Below, one piece after another: positions 53,782 to 63,174 of a stretch of 64,000 nucleotides of DNA. The first letter of the stretch is position 1. Each line of letters opens with the position of its first letter. Where the stretch lies: positions 62,001 through 126,000 of the forward strand of contig NZ_AUDE01000014.1 in assembly GCF_000425305.1 (NCBI RefSeq), written 5' to 3'. This DNA is from Psychroserpens burtonensis DSM 12212 (lineage in GTDB: Bacteria; Bacteroidota; Bacteroidia; Flavobacteriales; Flavobacteriaceae). The notes under the pieces were generated by a model. It did no database searches and was not told where the DNA came from. It saw nothing but the letters and a program-made list of their open reading frames with translations. The position numbers were made by a program, and so were the translations under genes.

Positions 53782-55434
53782 TTAATTGAGTAATTGCTTG
53801 GCATGTTCCATAGCAGAGCTAGAAACATTAGTACCCCCAAGCATTTGAGCAATTTCTACGATACGCTCTTCTGGTGTCAATTTTTTAAGTTGTGTTTGAG
53901 TTAAATCATTAACATCTTCTTTAAACACTTTGAAGTGATGATCTCCTTTAGCAGCAATTTGAGGAAGATGCGTTATGGTAAATACTTGCATTGCTTTACT
54001 CATCTCTTGCATTATAATTGCCATCTTATTTGAAATTTCACCAGAAACCCCAGTATCTATCTCATCAAACATGATGGTTGGCAACTGTGTGTAATTTGAT
54101 AAAATATGCTTTATAGCGAGCATAATACGGGATAACTCTCCACCAGATGCCGACTTTTTTAAATCGTTAAATTGACCGCCTTTATTGGCCGAAAATAAAA
54201 ACTGTAATTCATCACTTCCATTAGAAAGGAAAGTTACTGATGTTTTCAAATCTATATTAAACTTAGCATTTGGCATTCCTAGCGTTACTAAAATGGACTC
54301 TAATTGTTTTATTAACTTCGGAATAACTTTATTCCTATTAGAGTGAATTGTTTGTGCGACCAGCACTAATTTATTTTTAAACAGCTCTTTTTGATTCTCT
54401 TTTTCTGAAATGTGAGCATCTAAATTTTCTGTTTCTAAAACTTTATTTGATAAGTCTTCTCTTATATGAATAAGCTCTTTAACGCAAGACACTGAATGCT
54501 TTTGCATTAAATTATGAAGTGTCTGTAGTTTTGTGTTCACCACGTCTAAGCGATTAGGATTTGCTTCAAGCTGATCTTCTAAGTTTTCAATTTCAGAAAA
54601 AACATCATCCAATTCAATTAAACTACTATCTATACGATCATAAATGGATTGATATTGCGCACCAAAACCTACCAACTTAGACAGATGTTGTTTTATGTCT
54701 CTTAAATTTGATGCAATACCCACGTCTTCGTCACTTAACAATTGATGAGATTGACCTAGTTTATCTTTGATCTCTTCTACGTTATTAAGTGTTTCATATT
54801 CGATTTCAAGCGTTTCCAATTCGCCGTCCACTAACTTCGCTTCTTCTAATTCTTTTAATAAGAACAAATTATAATCAAGCTCTTTAAGAGCTTCTACCTT
54901 TTGATTTTGGAGTATTTTAATTTCCGAAGTGATACTTTTAAACCCTTTTAATTCTGAAATGTACTGACTCAAATTCTCGTCATTATTGGCTAAGGCATCA
55001 ATAATTTGAAACTGAAAATCATCATTAGTTAGTTGTAATGTCTGGTGTTGTGAATGGATGTCTAATAAGTGCTCGCCTAATACTTGTAGATCATCTAATT
55101 TAACTGGAGTATCGTTTATAAAAGCTCTCGACTTTCCTGACGGGAGTATCTCTCTCCTTAAGATAGTAACCGATTCGTAATCCAAATCTCGATTTTGAAA
55201 TAATGGCTTTAGCTTGTATTTAGCAATATCAAAAACACCTTCAATAACACATTTTTTTGATGAATCTTTAACACTAGCTAAATCTGCCCTTTTACCTAAT
55301 ATAAGTGACAAACCCCCTAAAAGAATAGATTTCCCTGCTCCTGTTTCTCCTGTAATAATAGTAAGTCCATTATTAAAGCTTACTTGAAGTTCATCAATAA
55401 GTGCGTAATTTTTTATGGTAAGTTGTGTAAGCAT
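53782..55434 (-). CDS. recN: DNA repair protein RecN
   Basis: 550 residues. SMC-like ATPase acting in double-strand break repair. Walker A GETGAGKS (29-36), long antiparallel coiled coil (about 150-370), signature SASGGELSRIMLAIKHIL (about 437-455), Walker B PTIMFDEIDTGVSG and the D-loop/His switch TITHLPQIAAKGDHH. Full length. It follows the DUF4835 gene by 57 bases in the same direction. Confidence 0.97.
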   Translation of the reverse strand: MLTQLTIKNYALIDELQVSFNNGLTIITGETGAGKSILLGGLSLILGKRADLASVKDSSKKCVIEGVFDIAKYKLKPLFQNRDLDYESVTILRREILPSGKSRAFINDTPVKLDDLQVLGEHLLDIHSQHQTLQLTNDDFQFQIIDALANNDENLSQYISELKGFKSITSEIKILQNQKVEALKELDYNLFLLKELEEAKLVDGELETLEIEYETLNNVEEIKDKLGQSHQLLSDEDVGIASNLRDIKQHLSKLVGFGAQYQSIYDRIDSSLIELDDVFSEIENLEDQLEANPNRLDVVNTKLQTLHNLMQKHSVSCVKELIHIREDLSNKVLETENLDAHISEKENQKELFKNKLVLVAQTIHSNRNKVIPKLIKQLESILVTLGMPNAKFNIDLKTSVTFLSNGSDELQFLFSANKGGQFNDLKKSASGGELSRIMLAIKHILSNYTQLPTIMFDEIDTGVSGEISNKMAIIMQEMSKAMQVFTITHLPQIAAKGDHHFKVFKEDVNDLTQTQLKKLTPEERIVEIAQMLGGTNVSSSAMEHAKQLLN

Positions 55435-55491
55435 AAAGTTCTTTAATGTAAAGTAAAATTAACCAAAATACTTATGGTAATAACTAAAAGC

Positions 55492-56379
55492 TTAGAAATT
55501 TATATCGCGCCACTTTGAGGCATGCATTGGTGCTATTTTGGTTAATGTAGATATCAAATCAGATACATTAACAGATGGTCCTCCACTAAATATTTGTTGT
55601 ATTTCATCAGATTTTGTATCAAAAAATACACGCATCAAAAAAGAATTGGGCCTCTTATTGTTCATGCTTTGCAAGCTTCTTATCGTCTTAGCTATTGCCT
55701 CTTTAGCTTCTTTAGGATTGGTATTCATTTGATCCATACCTTCTCTGTGATACGAATACAGCACCTCTCTATACTCTTTAAATGTCGGTGATAATATATT
55801 ATCAATTAATATAAAACGGGTTTGTCTTCCATCTTCAAGCTTCCAACCTTTAGCACTATTTTGTTGCGAGTAATTTAAAATAGTTTGTGCTTGTTGAAAA
55901 TACTCATCACCACCATTTGGGCTAAACGTATCTGCATCTAAACCTAAAATCATATACATATGAAACGAAAGAACCGATATTAAATTAGATTCAAATTGTG
56001 TTGGATTGTATACAAAATTCTGAAATTCTAAATATTGAAAATCAAAATCTTGATCGTTAAAATTATAGGTAGGTGTTCCATACGTTGATCCAAAAACTGG
56101 TCTCGACGCTTGCACTTGAAGAGTCGCTTGAAATCTATCTGTATCATAATCGACTATTGTCACGACCATAGTACAATCTATACGCTCTTGATTTTTGTAT
56201 GATTTATTAGTCCATTGTGTATTATTCACAAATTCTCTAAGTTGACGCTCTAAGGTTTTGAAAACTTGGACATTTTCATTACCTGTTTGTTGTGCATTTA
56301 CAACCACATTACAATTCAACTCTTGAGACCAAGACATCGTAACTACTAATATTAAAAAAATATATAAATACTTATGCAT
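55492..56379 (-). CDS. porD: DUF4835 family protein (PorD-like)
   Basis: 295 residues. Signal peptide ending MSWSQ; then ELNCNVVVNAQQTGNENVQVF, FVNNTQWTNKSYKNQERIDC, LQVQASRPVFGSTYGTPTYN, DADTFSPNGGDEYFQQAQTI and NKRPNSFLMRVFFDTKSDEI. The family is conserved across Bacteroidetes beside coaBC and recN and is listed in some databases as type IX secretion protein PorD; that link is from memory and its mechanism is unknown. Its start overlaps the coaBC end by 8 bases, so translation is coupled. Confidence 0.82.
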   Translation of the reverse strand: MHKYLYIFLILVVTMSWSQELNCNVVVNAQQTGNENVQVFKTLERQLREFVNNTQWTNKSYKNQERIDCTMVVTIVDYDTDRFQATLQVQASRPVFGSTYGTPTYNFNDQDFDFQYLEFQNFVYNPTQFESNLISVLSFHMYMILGLDADTFSPNGGDEYFQQAQTILNYSQQNSAKGWKLEDGRQTRFILIDNILSPTFKEYREVLYSYHREGMDQMNTNPKEAKEAIAKTIRSLQSMNNKRPNSFLMRVFFDTKSDEIQQIFSGGPSVNVSDLISTLTKIAPMHASKWRDINF

Positions 56380-57586
56380 GTGTTTGTTTTAAAATTTGTT
56401 GCATTAAATCTTGTGCTACTTCTGTCTTAGACTTTAACTCATGAGCAATAATTTCATGAGATGCAGTTATAAAAGTAACTTTATTTGTTGAACCTCCAAA
56501 ACCTGCTCCTATATCATTTAATGAATTCAACACAATTAAGTCTAAATTTTTAGATACTAATTTCCCTTTAGCGTGTTCCAATTCGTTATTAGTTTCTAAT
56601 GCAAAGCCGACTAAGAACTGCTGTTTTTTAATCGCTCCCAAGGACTTTAGTATATCTTTAGTTTTTTCTAACTCAATAGTAAACGTTGATTCCTTCTTTT
56701 TTATTTTTTGCTCTGCAATATTTTTTGGTCTATAATCTGCAACTGCTGCAGACAACACAGCGATATCTACATTTTTAAAATAATTATGACATGCCTCATA
56801 CATCTGTTGAGCACTTGTTACACGAATTACATTGATGAGACTGTGAGCTACAGTTTGATGAGATGGTCCAGAAACCAATATCACCTCAGCGCCTAAATTC
56901 GCAGCTGCTTTAGCGATTTCAAAACCCATTTTACCACTAGAATGATTTCCAACAAATCGTACAGGATCTATCGATTCGTAAGTTGGGCCCGCTGTGATTA
57001 ATACTTTTTTATGGCGCAGTGGTAATTTCCCTAGAATATCATTTTCAATAAAGGTAACAATATCTTCAGGTTCAGCCATACGACCTTCTCCAACAAGACC
57101 ACTTGCTAATTCTCCAGAAGTTGCTGGAATCATGATATTTCCGAAGGTATTTAATTTTTCAAAAGAATTTTTAGTAGATTGGTGTTTGTACATATCCAAA
57201 TCCATTGCTGGAGCAAAATATACTGGACATTTCGCCGAGAGATACGTCGCCATCAACAAATTATCAGAAGTACCATTTGCCATTTTAGACAGGGTATTTG
57301 CTGTAGCTGGAGCGATAACAAAGACATCTGCCCAAAGCCCTAATTCTACATGATTATTCCACATAGCATTATCATCATCTTCATTAGTAAAGGAAGAATA
57401 TACTGAATTTTTGGATAATGTAGATAATGTTAAAGGGGTAATGAAGTCTTTAGAAGCAGGCGTCATAACGACCTTTACGTTTGCGCCTGCTTTTATAAAA
57501 AGCCTAACTAGGCCAGCCGTCTTGTAAGCAGCAATACCAGCAGTAATGCCTAGTAATATGTTTTTGCCGCTTAATATTGAAGACAT
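56372..57586 (-). CDS. coaBC: Bifunctional phosphopantothenoylcysteine decarboxylase / synthase
   Basis: 404 residues from the ATG at 57586; a longer frame from 57640 would overlap rpoZ and is rejected. Joins cysteine to phosphopantothenate and decarboxylates the product in CoA synthesis. N-terminal flavoprotein (CoaC, 1-180): ILLGITAGIAAYKTAGLVR, active-site His in NNHVELGLWADVF, and PATANTLSKMANGTSDNLL. C-terminal CoaB: VLITAGPTYESIDPVRFVGN, HSSGKMGFEIAKAA and AAVADYRPKN, with the Lys-rich loop KIKKKE. coaE is also in the window, but in a different operon. Confidence 0.96.
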   Translation of the reverse strand: MSSILSGKNILLGITAGIAAYKTAGLVRLFIKAGANVKVVMTPASKDFITPLTLSTLSKNSVYSSFTNEDDDNAMWNNHVELGLWADVFVIAPATANTLSKMANGTSDNLLMATYLSAKCPVYFAPAMDLDMYKHQSTKNSFEKLNTFGNIMIPATSGELASGLVGEGRMAEPEDIVTFIENDILGKLPLRHKKVLITAGPTYESIDPVRFVGNHSSGKMGFEIAKAAANLGAEVILVSGPSHQTVAHSLINVIRVTSAQQMYEACHNYFKNVDIAVLSAAVADYRPKNIAEQKIKKKESTFTIELEKTKDILKSLGAIKKQQFLVGFALETNNELEHAKGKLVSKNLDLIVLNSLNDIGAGFGGSTNKVTFITASHEIIAHELKSKTEVAQDLMQQILKQTHA

Positions 57587-57593
57587 GCTTATA

Positions 57594-57923
57594 TTATTCC
57601 TGAACGTCGTCGTCAGTATTTCTGTAATAGATTTTGTCATCTAACCATTCTTGAACTGCTAAAGCATGTGGCTTTGGCAATTTCTCGTAGAATTTAGACA
57701 CTTCAATTTGCTCTTTGTTTTCAAAGATTTCTTCAAGGCTGTCATTGTAAGTTGCAAATTCTTCTAATTTGTCAACTAACTCACGTCTAATGTCTGTGTT
57801 AATCTGTTCTGCCCTTTTAGCGATTACAGAAATTGCTTCATAGATATTATCTGTGGTAGCATCGATAATATTTCTATCGTACGTTTCTGTTGATACAGGA
57901 GCATGTGTCTTCTTTAAATCCAT
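57594..57923 (-). CDS. rpoZ: RNA polymerase omega subunit, Bacteroidetes type
   Basis: 109 residues. Core: DRNIIDATTDNIYEAISVIAKRAEQI aligns with the omega helix bundle that holds beta-prime; the RR in NTDIRRELVDKLEEF is typical. It is longer than the about 90-residue proteobacterial omega, with an acidic helix and a conserved FYEKLPKPHALAVQEW tail seen in this phylum. It lies 12 bases after bamD and 7 before coaBC. Confidence 0.92.
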   Translation of the reverse strand: MDLKKTHAPVSTETYDRNIIDATTDNIYEAISVIAKRAEQINTDIRRELVDKLEEFATYNDSLEEIFENKEQIEVSKFYEKLPKPHALAVQEWLDDKIYYRNTDDDVQE

Positions 57924-57935
57924 GGTATGTGTAAA

Positions 57936-58751
57936 TTAACTTTTTGTATTATATTGTTCAAATGCAGTGGTCATTTCTTCATTCATTTTATCTGCTTCTA
58001 AAATTAATTCAGAATTTGGATAAAACTTTTTGAACGTCGTGTAATAATTAATTGCAATATTTAATCGTTCTTCTTGTTTTGCATTGATACTATTGATTCC
58101 CAGTTTATAAGCCGAATCTAATCTGTAAAACATGGCTTGCTCTCTAAAACTTGTTCCTGGAAAATCTGCTAGAAAATTGTCAAATGCTTTTATCGCAGCC
58201 AGATAATCTGAAGATTCGAAATAAGCTATATAATTATATTGTTTAGCAATTTCAAATGCCTTACGCTCCAATTTGTAATCTAATTCTTTGATTAATACAT
58301 TCGCTTGAGGTAACAACTCTGAGTCTGGGTATTTATTTACAAACAATTGAAATCTTTCTAGTGCATGAACAGTTTCTTGTTGATCTTTGCTATACACAGG
58401 TGACACCTGGTAAAAACTTTTTGCTGCTAAAAACGACGCTTCTTGTACTTTTTCACTTGTTGGATAACTACTTTCAAAACGGTTTAATTGATACCCAGCA
58501 GTAACGTAATCTCCCATTTCATAAAATGATCTAGCATACATGTACATTAATTTTTCGGCTTGAGGTTTCCCTCTATATTTTGGAACTATTTGTGTAAAAA
58601 GTCTATTAGCTTTAGACCATTTTCCTGCGTCAAACAATTCTGTCCCCAAACTAAACTTGGTCGCAGTATCCTCAGATTTAAGTGCTTTTTGAAATTCACT
58701 ACAGGAACTCAAGACAATCGATATGGCTAATAAATAAAATAATTTCTTCAT
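57936..58751 (-). CDS. bamD: Outer-membrane assembly lipoprotein BamD
   Basis: 271 residues. Lipoprotein signal MKKLFYLLAISIVLSSC, then five TPR-like repeats (FDAGKWSKANRLFTQIVPKY, YEMGDYVTAGYQLNRFESSY, HALERFQLFVNKYPDSELL, YLAAIKAFDNFLADFPGTSF, NYYTTFKKFYPNSEL). Part of the BAM complex that folds barrels such as OmpW and the DUF5686 protein. A TACTTTTG -7 element lies 17 bases upstream, so bamD can be an internal start of the operon. Confidence 0.94.
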   Translation of the reverse strand: MKKLFYLLAISIVLSSCSEFQKALKSEDTATKFSLGTELFDAGKWSKANRLFTQIVPKYRGKPQAEKLMYMYARSFYEMGDYVTAGYQLNRFESSYPTSEKVQEASFLAAKSFYQVSPVYSKDQQETVHALERFQLFVNKYPDSELLPQANVLIKELDYKLERKAFEIAKQYNYIAYFESSDYLAAIKAFDNFLADFPGTSFREQAMFYRLDSAYKLGINSINAKQEERLNIAINYYTTFKKFYPNSELILEADKMNEEMTTAFEQYNTKS

Positions 58752-58768
58752 AAATAAAAAACAGGTTG

Positions 58769-58776
58769 CAAAAGTA
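58769..58776 (-). promoter_or_regulatory. -7 element before bamD (TACTTTTG on the minus strand)
   Basis: TAnnTTTG match in the 132-base gap between dapA and bamD. Confidence 0.4.
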
Positions 58777-58883
58777 CGTATTTATAACGTATAATAAAAA
58801 CAAATATTCTATACTAAGTAATAACCAAAAATAGCCCATGAATTTAGGCTCTCATTATGATTAAGTAATTTTTAACTTTTAAA

Positions 58884-59765
58884 TTAAGATTCAATTTCTT
58901 GAAGCGCCAATTTTATATTTTGTTTAAGTTGATTTGAAGCTTCGACCAAAGGTAATCTCACGATAGCTTTTGATAGTTTCAAAGCTTCTAAAACGGCCTT
59001 AATACCAGCAGGATTATTTTCAGAAAATATAAGAGCCGTCATGTCCATTAATTTAAAATGAATCTTATAAGCTTCTTTTGCATTCCCTTTTAGTCCTAAA
59101 TTAATCATTTTAGTAAATTCTTTAGGAATTGCTTGTCCTAAAACAGAGATAACTCCTGCTCCACCGGCCAAAATAATACCTAAAACAAGATCGTCATCTC
59201 CAGAAATAATCAAGAAATCTTCTGGTTTATCACGAAGTAATTTTAAATATTGATGCACATTATTACCTGCTTCTTTTACTGCTATTATATTTTGAAAATC
59301 CTTTGCCAAACGTAATGTGGTTTCTGTAGACATATTAGAAGAGGTACGTCCAGGTACATTGTACAAAATAATATCTATAGGTGATGCGTCTGAAACCGCT
59401 TTAAAATGCTGATAAATCCCCTCTTGTTGTGGTTTACTATAGTATGGTGAGACTGACAAAAGTGCATCTATTTCGGATAAATCTGTTGCTTTAATTTCAT
59501 CTACTACACTTACGGTATTATTACCTCCAATACCCAAAACCAAAGGTACTCTACCGTTATTTACTCTAGTAATTGTTTTTATAATAGCTTTCTTTTCAGC
59601 CTGGGTAATCGTTACACTCTCTCCAGTTGTACCACTAATAACAATATAGTTTGTACCGTTGTCAATATTAAAATTCACCAAGTTTGCCAATGCGATATGG
59701 TCTATGGTTAAATCTTCGTTAAATGGAGTAATAATGGCGATACCTGTACCATGAAATTTTGTCAT
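58884..59765 (-). CDS. dapA: 4-Hydroxy-tetrahydrodipicolinate synthase
   Basis: 293 residues. Condenses pyruvate with aspartate semialdehyde, the first committed step to lysine and diaminopimelate. TIM barrel with GTGIAIITPFNED, ISGTTGESVTI, Tyr135 in ILYNVPGRTSSN, Schiff-base Lys164 in IIAVKEAG, and GDDDLVLGIILAGGAGVISV. All active-site residues are present. It starts exactly after the DUF6913 stop (no gap), so the two are coupled. Confidence 0.97.
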   Translation of the reverse strand: MTKFHGTGIAIITPFNEDLTIDHIALANLVNFNIDNGTNYIVISGTTGESVTITQAEKKAIIKTITRVNNGRVPLVLGIGGNNTVSVVDEIKATDLSEIDALLSVSPYYSKPQQEGIYQHFKAVSDASPIDIILYNVPGRTSSNMSTETTLRLAKDFQNIIAVKEAGNNVHQYLKLLRDKPEDFLIISGDDDLVLGIILAGGAGVISVLGQAIPKEFTKMINLGLKGNAKEAYKIHFKLMDMTALIFSENNPAGIKAVLEALKLSKAIVRLPLVEASNQLKQNIKLALQEIES

Positions 59766-60284
59766 TTATAATTTATTTAAAACTGTTAAATATTTTTTTA
59801 GTTCGTCTTTAAAAACTGAAAACTCTTTGGGTTTTACATCTATCATTAAATCAAATAAGCGCTCATCTTCATTTGTTAACCCTACTTTGAAATTAGCCTT
59901 TGAAGATGCCGTAATTAAGTTAAGTTCAAGATGATTTTCTTTGTAATAACTAATTAAAACATCAAATTTTGTATCCACAAAAATTTGTAAGTCAATATTA
60001 TTAATTTTTCCTTTCCAACCGAAATCTTTTGGATTAAAATACGTATCCCAAAGCTCATTTGAATCTTTTGTGTCTTCAACAAAAGCTATAATTTTTGTTT
60101 TCGCTGCCTGAATTCCTAGGGACTTAAAAAACAACCTAAAGGACTCAAAATCAGAAAATTCACTGACACTCAAGATAACACCAACGGTATTCATTTTATT
60201 ATTACTAACTGCAACTTGTCGTGCACTTAACAATTTGTTGATATATTTTTGATTTGATTTTTCTTTAAATACCTTTAAAATCAT
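59766..60284 (-). CDS. DUF6913-like cytoplasmic protein
   Basis: 172 residues, no signal. NTVGVILSVSEFSDFESFRLF is an N-terminal alpha/beta core, followed by IIAFVEDTKD, YFNPKDFGWKGKIN and a C-terminal ASSKANFKVGLTNEDERLFDLMI. Conserved in Flavobacteriaceae next to dapA; function unknown and the DUF number is from memory. First gene of the block dapA-bamD-rpoZ-coaBC; a TACATTTG -7 element at 60303-60310 precedes it. Confidence 0.78.
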   Translation of the reverse strand: MILKVFKEKSNQKYINKLLSARQVAVSNNKMNTVGVILSVSEFSDFESFRLFFKSLGIQAAKTKIIAFVEDTKDSNELWDTYFNPKDFGWKGKINNIDLQIFVDTKFDVLISYYKENHLELNLITASSKANFKVGLTNEDERLFDLMIDVKPKEFSVFKDELKKYLTVLNKL

Positions 60285-60302
60285 TTATCTTTATGCTTTA
60301 TA

Positions 60303-60310
60303 CAAATGTA
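60303..60310 (-). promoter_or_regulatory. -7 element for the DUF6913-dapA operon (TACATTTG on the minus strand)
   Basis: TAnnTTTG match 18 bases before the ATG at 60284, in the 72-base divergent gap. Confidence 0.45.
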
Positions 60311-60356
60311 ATAAAAACACCTAGTAAGACATTCTAAACATCATATAATAAAGTTC

Positions 60357-61118
60357 ATGAATTATAAACATGTAATACTCTTATTTTCAATTTTAATTTT
60401 AAGTGCTTGTAAAAAACAAGACGTTTATCTAAATAAAATTGAAGGCAGACAGATTAACATTTCTGATAGCCTAAAAATTGACCAAAACATAGAAGACTTC
60501 GTTAAACCGTATCGCAAGCGTGTTAACGCGGACTTGGATAGTGTGCTTGCTTACGCTGTTGACACGTATTCAAAAAATGATGGCGATTACAATACCGCAA
60601 TTGGAAACATGTTGGCAGATGCCGTTTATGAACAATCTAACCCTATCTTTAAAAGTAGAACTGGAGAGACTATTGATTTTGTATTACTTAACCATGGAGG
60701 TATTAGATCCATAATCTCTAAAGGCGACATTACTACGAGGACTGCTTATGAAGTAATGCCTTTTGATAATTCTGCTGTGGTGGTAAAATTAAAAGGAACT
60801 CAAGTTAAAGAGCTTGTTGAATACTTAGCTAAAGGCAAACGTGCTCATCCTATTTCACGACTTAATATTGTTTTAGATGCCGACGGAAATCTTAAATCTG
60901 CAACACTAGATGGCACACCACTAGATTTTAGCAAAACATACAATGTAGCTACCAATGATTACCTATATAATGGAGGTGATCGTATGGACTTTTTTAAGAC
61001 TAATGATAGTTTATATGTGCTAGATTATAAAGTTAGGAATGTACTTATTGATTATTTCTCCAAAATTGACACCCTTAATCCGGTCATTGACAACCGATTT
61101 ATTAAGCTTAAAAAATAA
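60357..61118 (+). CDS. Lipoprotein made of a 5'-nucleotidase C-terminal domain
   Basis: 253 residues, lipoprotein signal MNYKHVILLFSILILSAC. The rest is only the C-terminal substrate-specificity domain of UshA-like 5'-nucleotidases: YNTAIGNMLADAVYEQ, DFVLLNHGGIRSIISKGDIT, YEVMPFDNSAVVVKLKGTQV and VATNDYLYNGGDRMDFF. The metallophosphatase half is encoded by the next gene, 2 bases downstream. In UshA the phosphatase half comes first in one chain; here the halves are separate and in reversed order. They probably form one enzyme that removes phosphate from nucleotides outside the inner membrane. Confidence 0.9.
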   Translation: MNYKHVILLFSILILSACKKQDVYLNKIEGRQINISDSLKIDQNIEDFVKPYRKRVNADLDSVLAYAVDTYSKNDGDYNTAIGNMLADAVYEQSNPIFKSRTGETIDFVLLNHGGIRSIISKGDITTRTAYEVMPFDNSAVVVKLKGTQVKELVEYLAKGKRAHPISRLNIVLDADGNLKSATLDGTPLDFSKTYNVATNDYLYNGGDRMDFFKTNDSLYVLDYKVRNVLIDYFSKIDTLNPVIDNRFIKLKK

Positions 61119-61120
61119 TT

Positions 61121-62035
61121 ATGCAAAGAAGACAATTTTTACAACAAACAGCAGCTGCTTCAGCATTAGTAGGACTTAGCGGATTAGGTTTAACATCCTT
61201 CACTCCTGCAACAACTAAAAAAATAACCATATTACATACCAATGATGTGCATAGTCACATTGATGCTTTTGGACCTGATGACGGAAGAAACCCTAATCAA
61301 GGAGGTGTAGCTAGGCGTGCAAGTTTGGTTGAATCTATTAGAAAAGAAAACCCAAATACTTTATTACTAGACGCTGGTGATATTTTTCAAGGCACACCTT
61401 ACTTCAACTATTATGGTGGAGAATTAGAGTTTAAACTCATGAGTATGCTTAAATATGATGTTGCAACTATTGGAAATCATGATTTTGATAATAGCATAGA
61501 AGGACTTTACGCTCAATTACCACATGCTAAATTTGATTTTGTATCTGCTAATTATGATTTTTCAAATACAGTAATGGATACACACGTAAAACCTTATCGT
61601 ATTATCATTAAAGATGGTATAAAAGTTGGGGTTTTTGGATTAGGTATTGAACTCAACGGTTTGGTAGAAAAACGCATGTATAAAGAAACAGTCTATTTAG
61701 ATCCTACAGAAGCTACTCAAGAAATGACGAGAATTCTAAAAGAGGACGAAAAGTGTGATCTAATTATCTGTTTATCTCACTTAGGATATAACTACAGAGA
61801 ACCTTCTCAAAAAATATCTGATTTGAAACTTGCAAAAACCACTAAAGACATTGACCTTATTATAGGTGGTCATACGCACACATTTTTGAAAAAACCAACG
61901 GTTGTAAAAAATTCCGAAGGAAAAAACGTACTCGTTAATCAAGTTGGTTGTTACGGAATTAACCTAGGGAAAATAGATTTCTATTTTGATAGCGATAAAA
62001 ATAAAGCAGCAAACGGTACGTCTATTATTGTCTAA
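61121..62035 (+). CDS. Metallophosphatase half of a 5'-nucleotidase, Tat-type signal
   Basis: 304 residues. N-terminal QRRQFLQQTAAASALVGL has the twin-arginine pattern (RRQFL). Metallophosphoesterase motifs are complete: ILHTNDVHSHIDAF, LLDAGDIFQGTPYFNYY, TIGNHDFDNSIEGL, LIICLSHLGYNYREP and LIIGGHTHTFLKKP. This is the two-metal catalytic half. The substrate-binding C-terminal domain is in the lipoprotein gene just upstream. Note the different export routes: lipoprotein Sec for one, apparently Tat for the other. Confidence 0.92.
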   Translation: MQRRQFLQQTAAASALVGLSGLGLTSFTPATTKKITILHTNDVHSHIDAFGPDDGRNPNQGGVARRASLVESIRKENPNTLLLDAGDIFQGTPYFNYYGGELEFKLMSMLKYDVATIGNHDFDNSIEGLYAQLPHAKFDFVSANYDFSNTVMDTHVKPYRIIIKDGIKVGVFGLGIELNGLVEKRMYKETVYLDPTEATQEMTRILKEDEKCDLIICLSHLGYNYREPSQKISDLKLAKTTKDIDLIIGGHTHTFLKKPTVVKNSEGKNVLVNQVGCYGINLGKIDFYFDSDKNKAANGTSIIV

Positions 62036-62334
62036 ATAACTCACTTTTTTTTAACATAAAAGCTATTACAAAAATATAGCCTTATAAATTCAAAGTTATT
62101 TGACGTAAATGTTCTCTAGTGGAAATGACATATTTGCTACAACTACTTACATAAAAAAGACACTCAAAATAGGTGTTAGTAGAAACACCAGGCTAATTGA
62201 CTTTCTAAATGAGGAGTTTAAATTAAAGGAAATGCTGGACTTTTATTTTATGCTACTTTCACAACGGTTATATTGCCATTAATAATAGTGCTACTTTAGA
62301 CCACGGAAAAGAGATTTGAATAATCAAAAAGAGA
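62036..62334. other. Gap between convergent genes with a doubtful short frame
   Basis: A frame from ATG at 62109 to TAA at 62282 encodes 57 residues (SRNTRLIDFLNEEFKLKEML in the middle). It has no recognisable domain and no promoter element, and may be chance. Nothing else is seen. Confidence 0.25.
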
Positions 62335-63078
62335 TTAAATCTTCAACTCTTGATGCCTCTCATAAAGAGGATTATACTCGGCCTTTAATTTGGATTGAAT
62401 ATAAAAGAAAACAAAAGCTCCAACTAAAAAGAAAGAATACGTAACATTAAGAGCATTGTCGAGATCTGAAATATAAAAATAGGCTATTTGAGTCACCTCA
62501 GAAAACACAATACATATAGATCCAACAAGAATATTCATTGACTTCTTAGTATCATTATACATGCAATTAATCAAAGCTAAACACATTAAAAACATAATAA
62601 CCGAATTATATATGAGCTCTACAGAATGCGTATAATTGAGAAACAATCGGGTCTCCGATAAATCTGTTATCATATAAACAACAAAAAATCCTAAGATAAA
62701 AAGTAATACTGTTTGAAAAGGAAATCTAGAAACAGCTTTCTTAAAGTTCATTATTGAAAAGATTCGTGAAATTAAAAATACATATGCTAAAATATAAAAC
62801 GCATTTCCAATCAAATAGTGTGGGTCGTATACAGCGCCTGCTGGTGGAATTATATCGTAGGTAATATAATTATGGACTTCGGCAGCAGAATAACTTACCA
62901 AAAACAATATAAATAACATATGCTTTTTCTTTACTCCAATACAATACAATACAACTAAAAGAGACATACCTAACGCTTTTACACCAAAAGCCTCAAGCTG
63001 CTGTCCTAGATACTGCAGCCCCAGAAATAGCACACTCAATAGTATGAGAACACTACTTAAAATTTTACTTATGTTCAT
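62335..63078 (-). CDS. Multi-pass membrane protein of unknown function
   Basis: 247 residues with about seven or eight hydrophobic segments (ILSSVLILLSVLFLGLQYL, ALGMSLLVVLYCIGV, MLFILFLVSYSAAEV, FQTVLLFILGFFVVYMI, NSVIMFLMCLALINC, ILVGSICIVFSEVTQIAYFY, YSFFLVGAFVFFYIQ). Charges are few. Possibly YhhN-like; this is a weak impression. Codon use and composition match the neighbours. Confidence 0.65.
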   Translation of the reverse strand: MNISKILSSVLILLSVLFLGLQYLGQQLEAFGVKALGMSLLVVLYCIGVKKKHMLFILFLVSYSAAEVHNYITYDIIPPAGAVYDPHYLIGNAFYILAYVFLISRIFSIMNFKKAVSRFPFQTVLLFILGFFVVYMITDLSETRLFLNYTHSVELIYNSVIMFLMCLALINCMYNDTKKSMNILVGSICIVFSEVTQIAYFYISDLDNALNVTYSFFLVGAFVFFYIQSKLKAEYNPLYERHQELKI

Positions 63079-63174
63079 ACATCATTTATTAAAACAAGAC
63101 AAATATATAAAATAATTGCACTTAAACGTATAAAAACGTATTTAATCGATAAAATAAGAGGTTTTGTAAGAATT

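Noticed and set aside
57587-57640. Longer N-terminus for CoaBC
   Set aside because: It would overlap rpoZ and add residues before the conserved flavoprotein start; the ATG at 57586 is 7 bases after the rpoZ stop.
62109-62282. 57-codon open frame after the 5'-nucleotidase genes
   Set aside because: No domain, promoter or conserved context; kept only as a remark on the gap.
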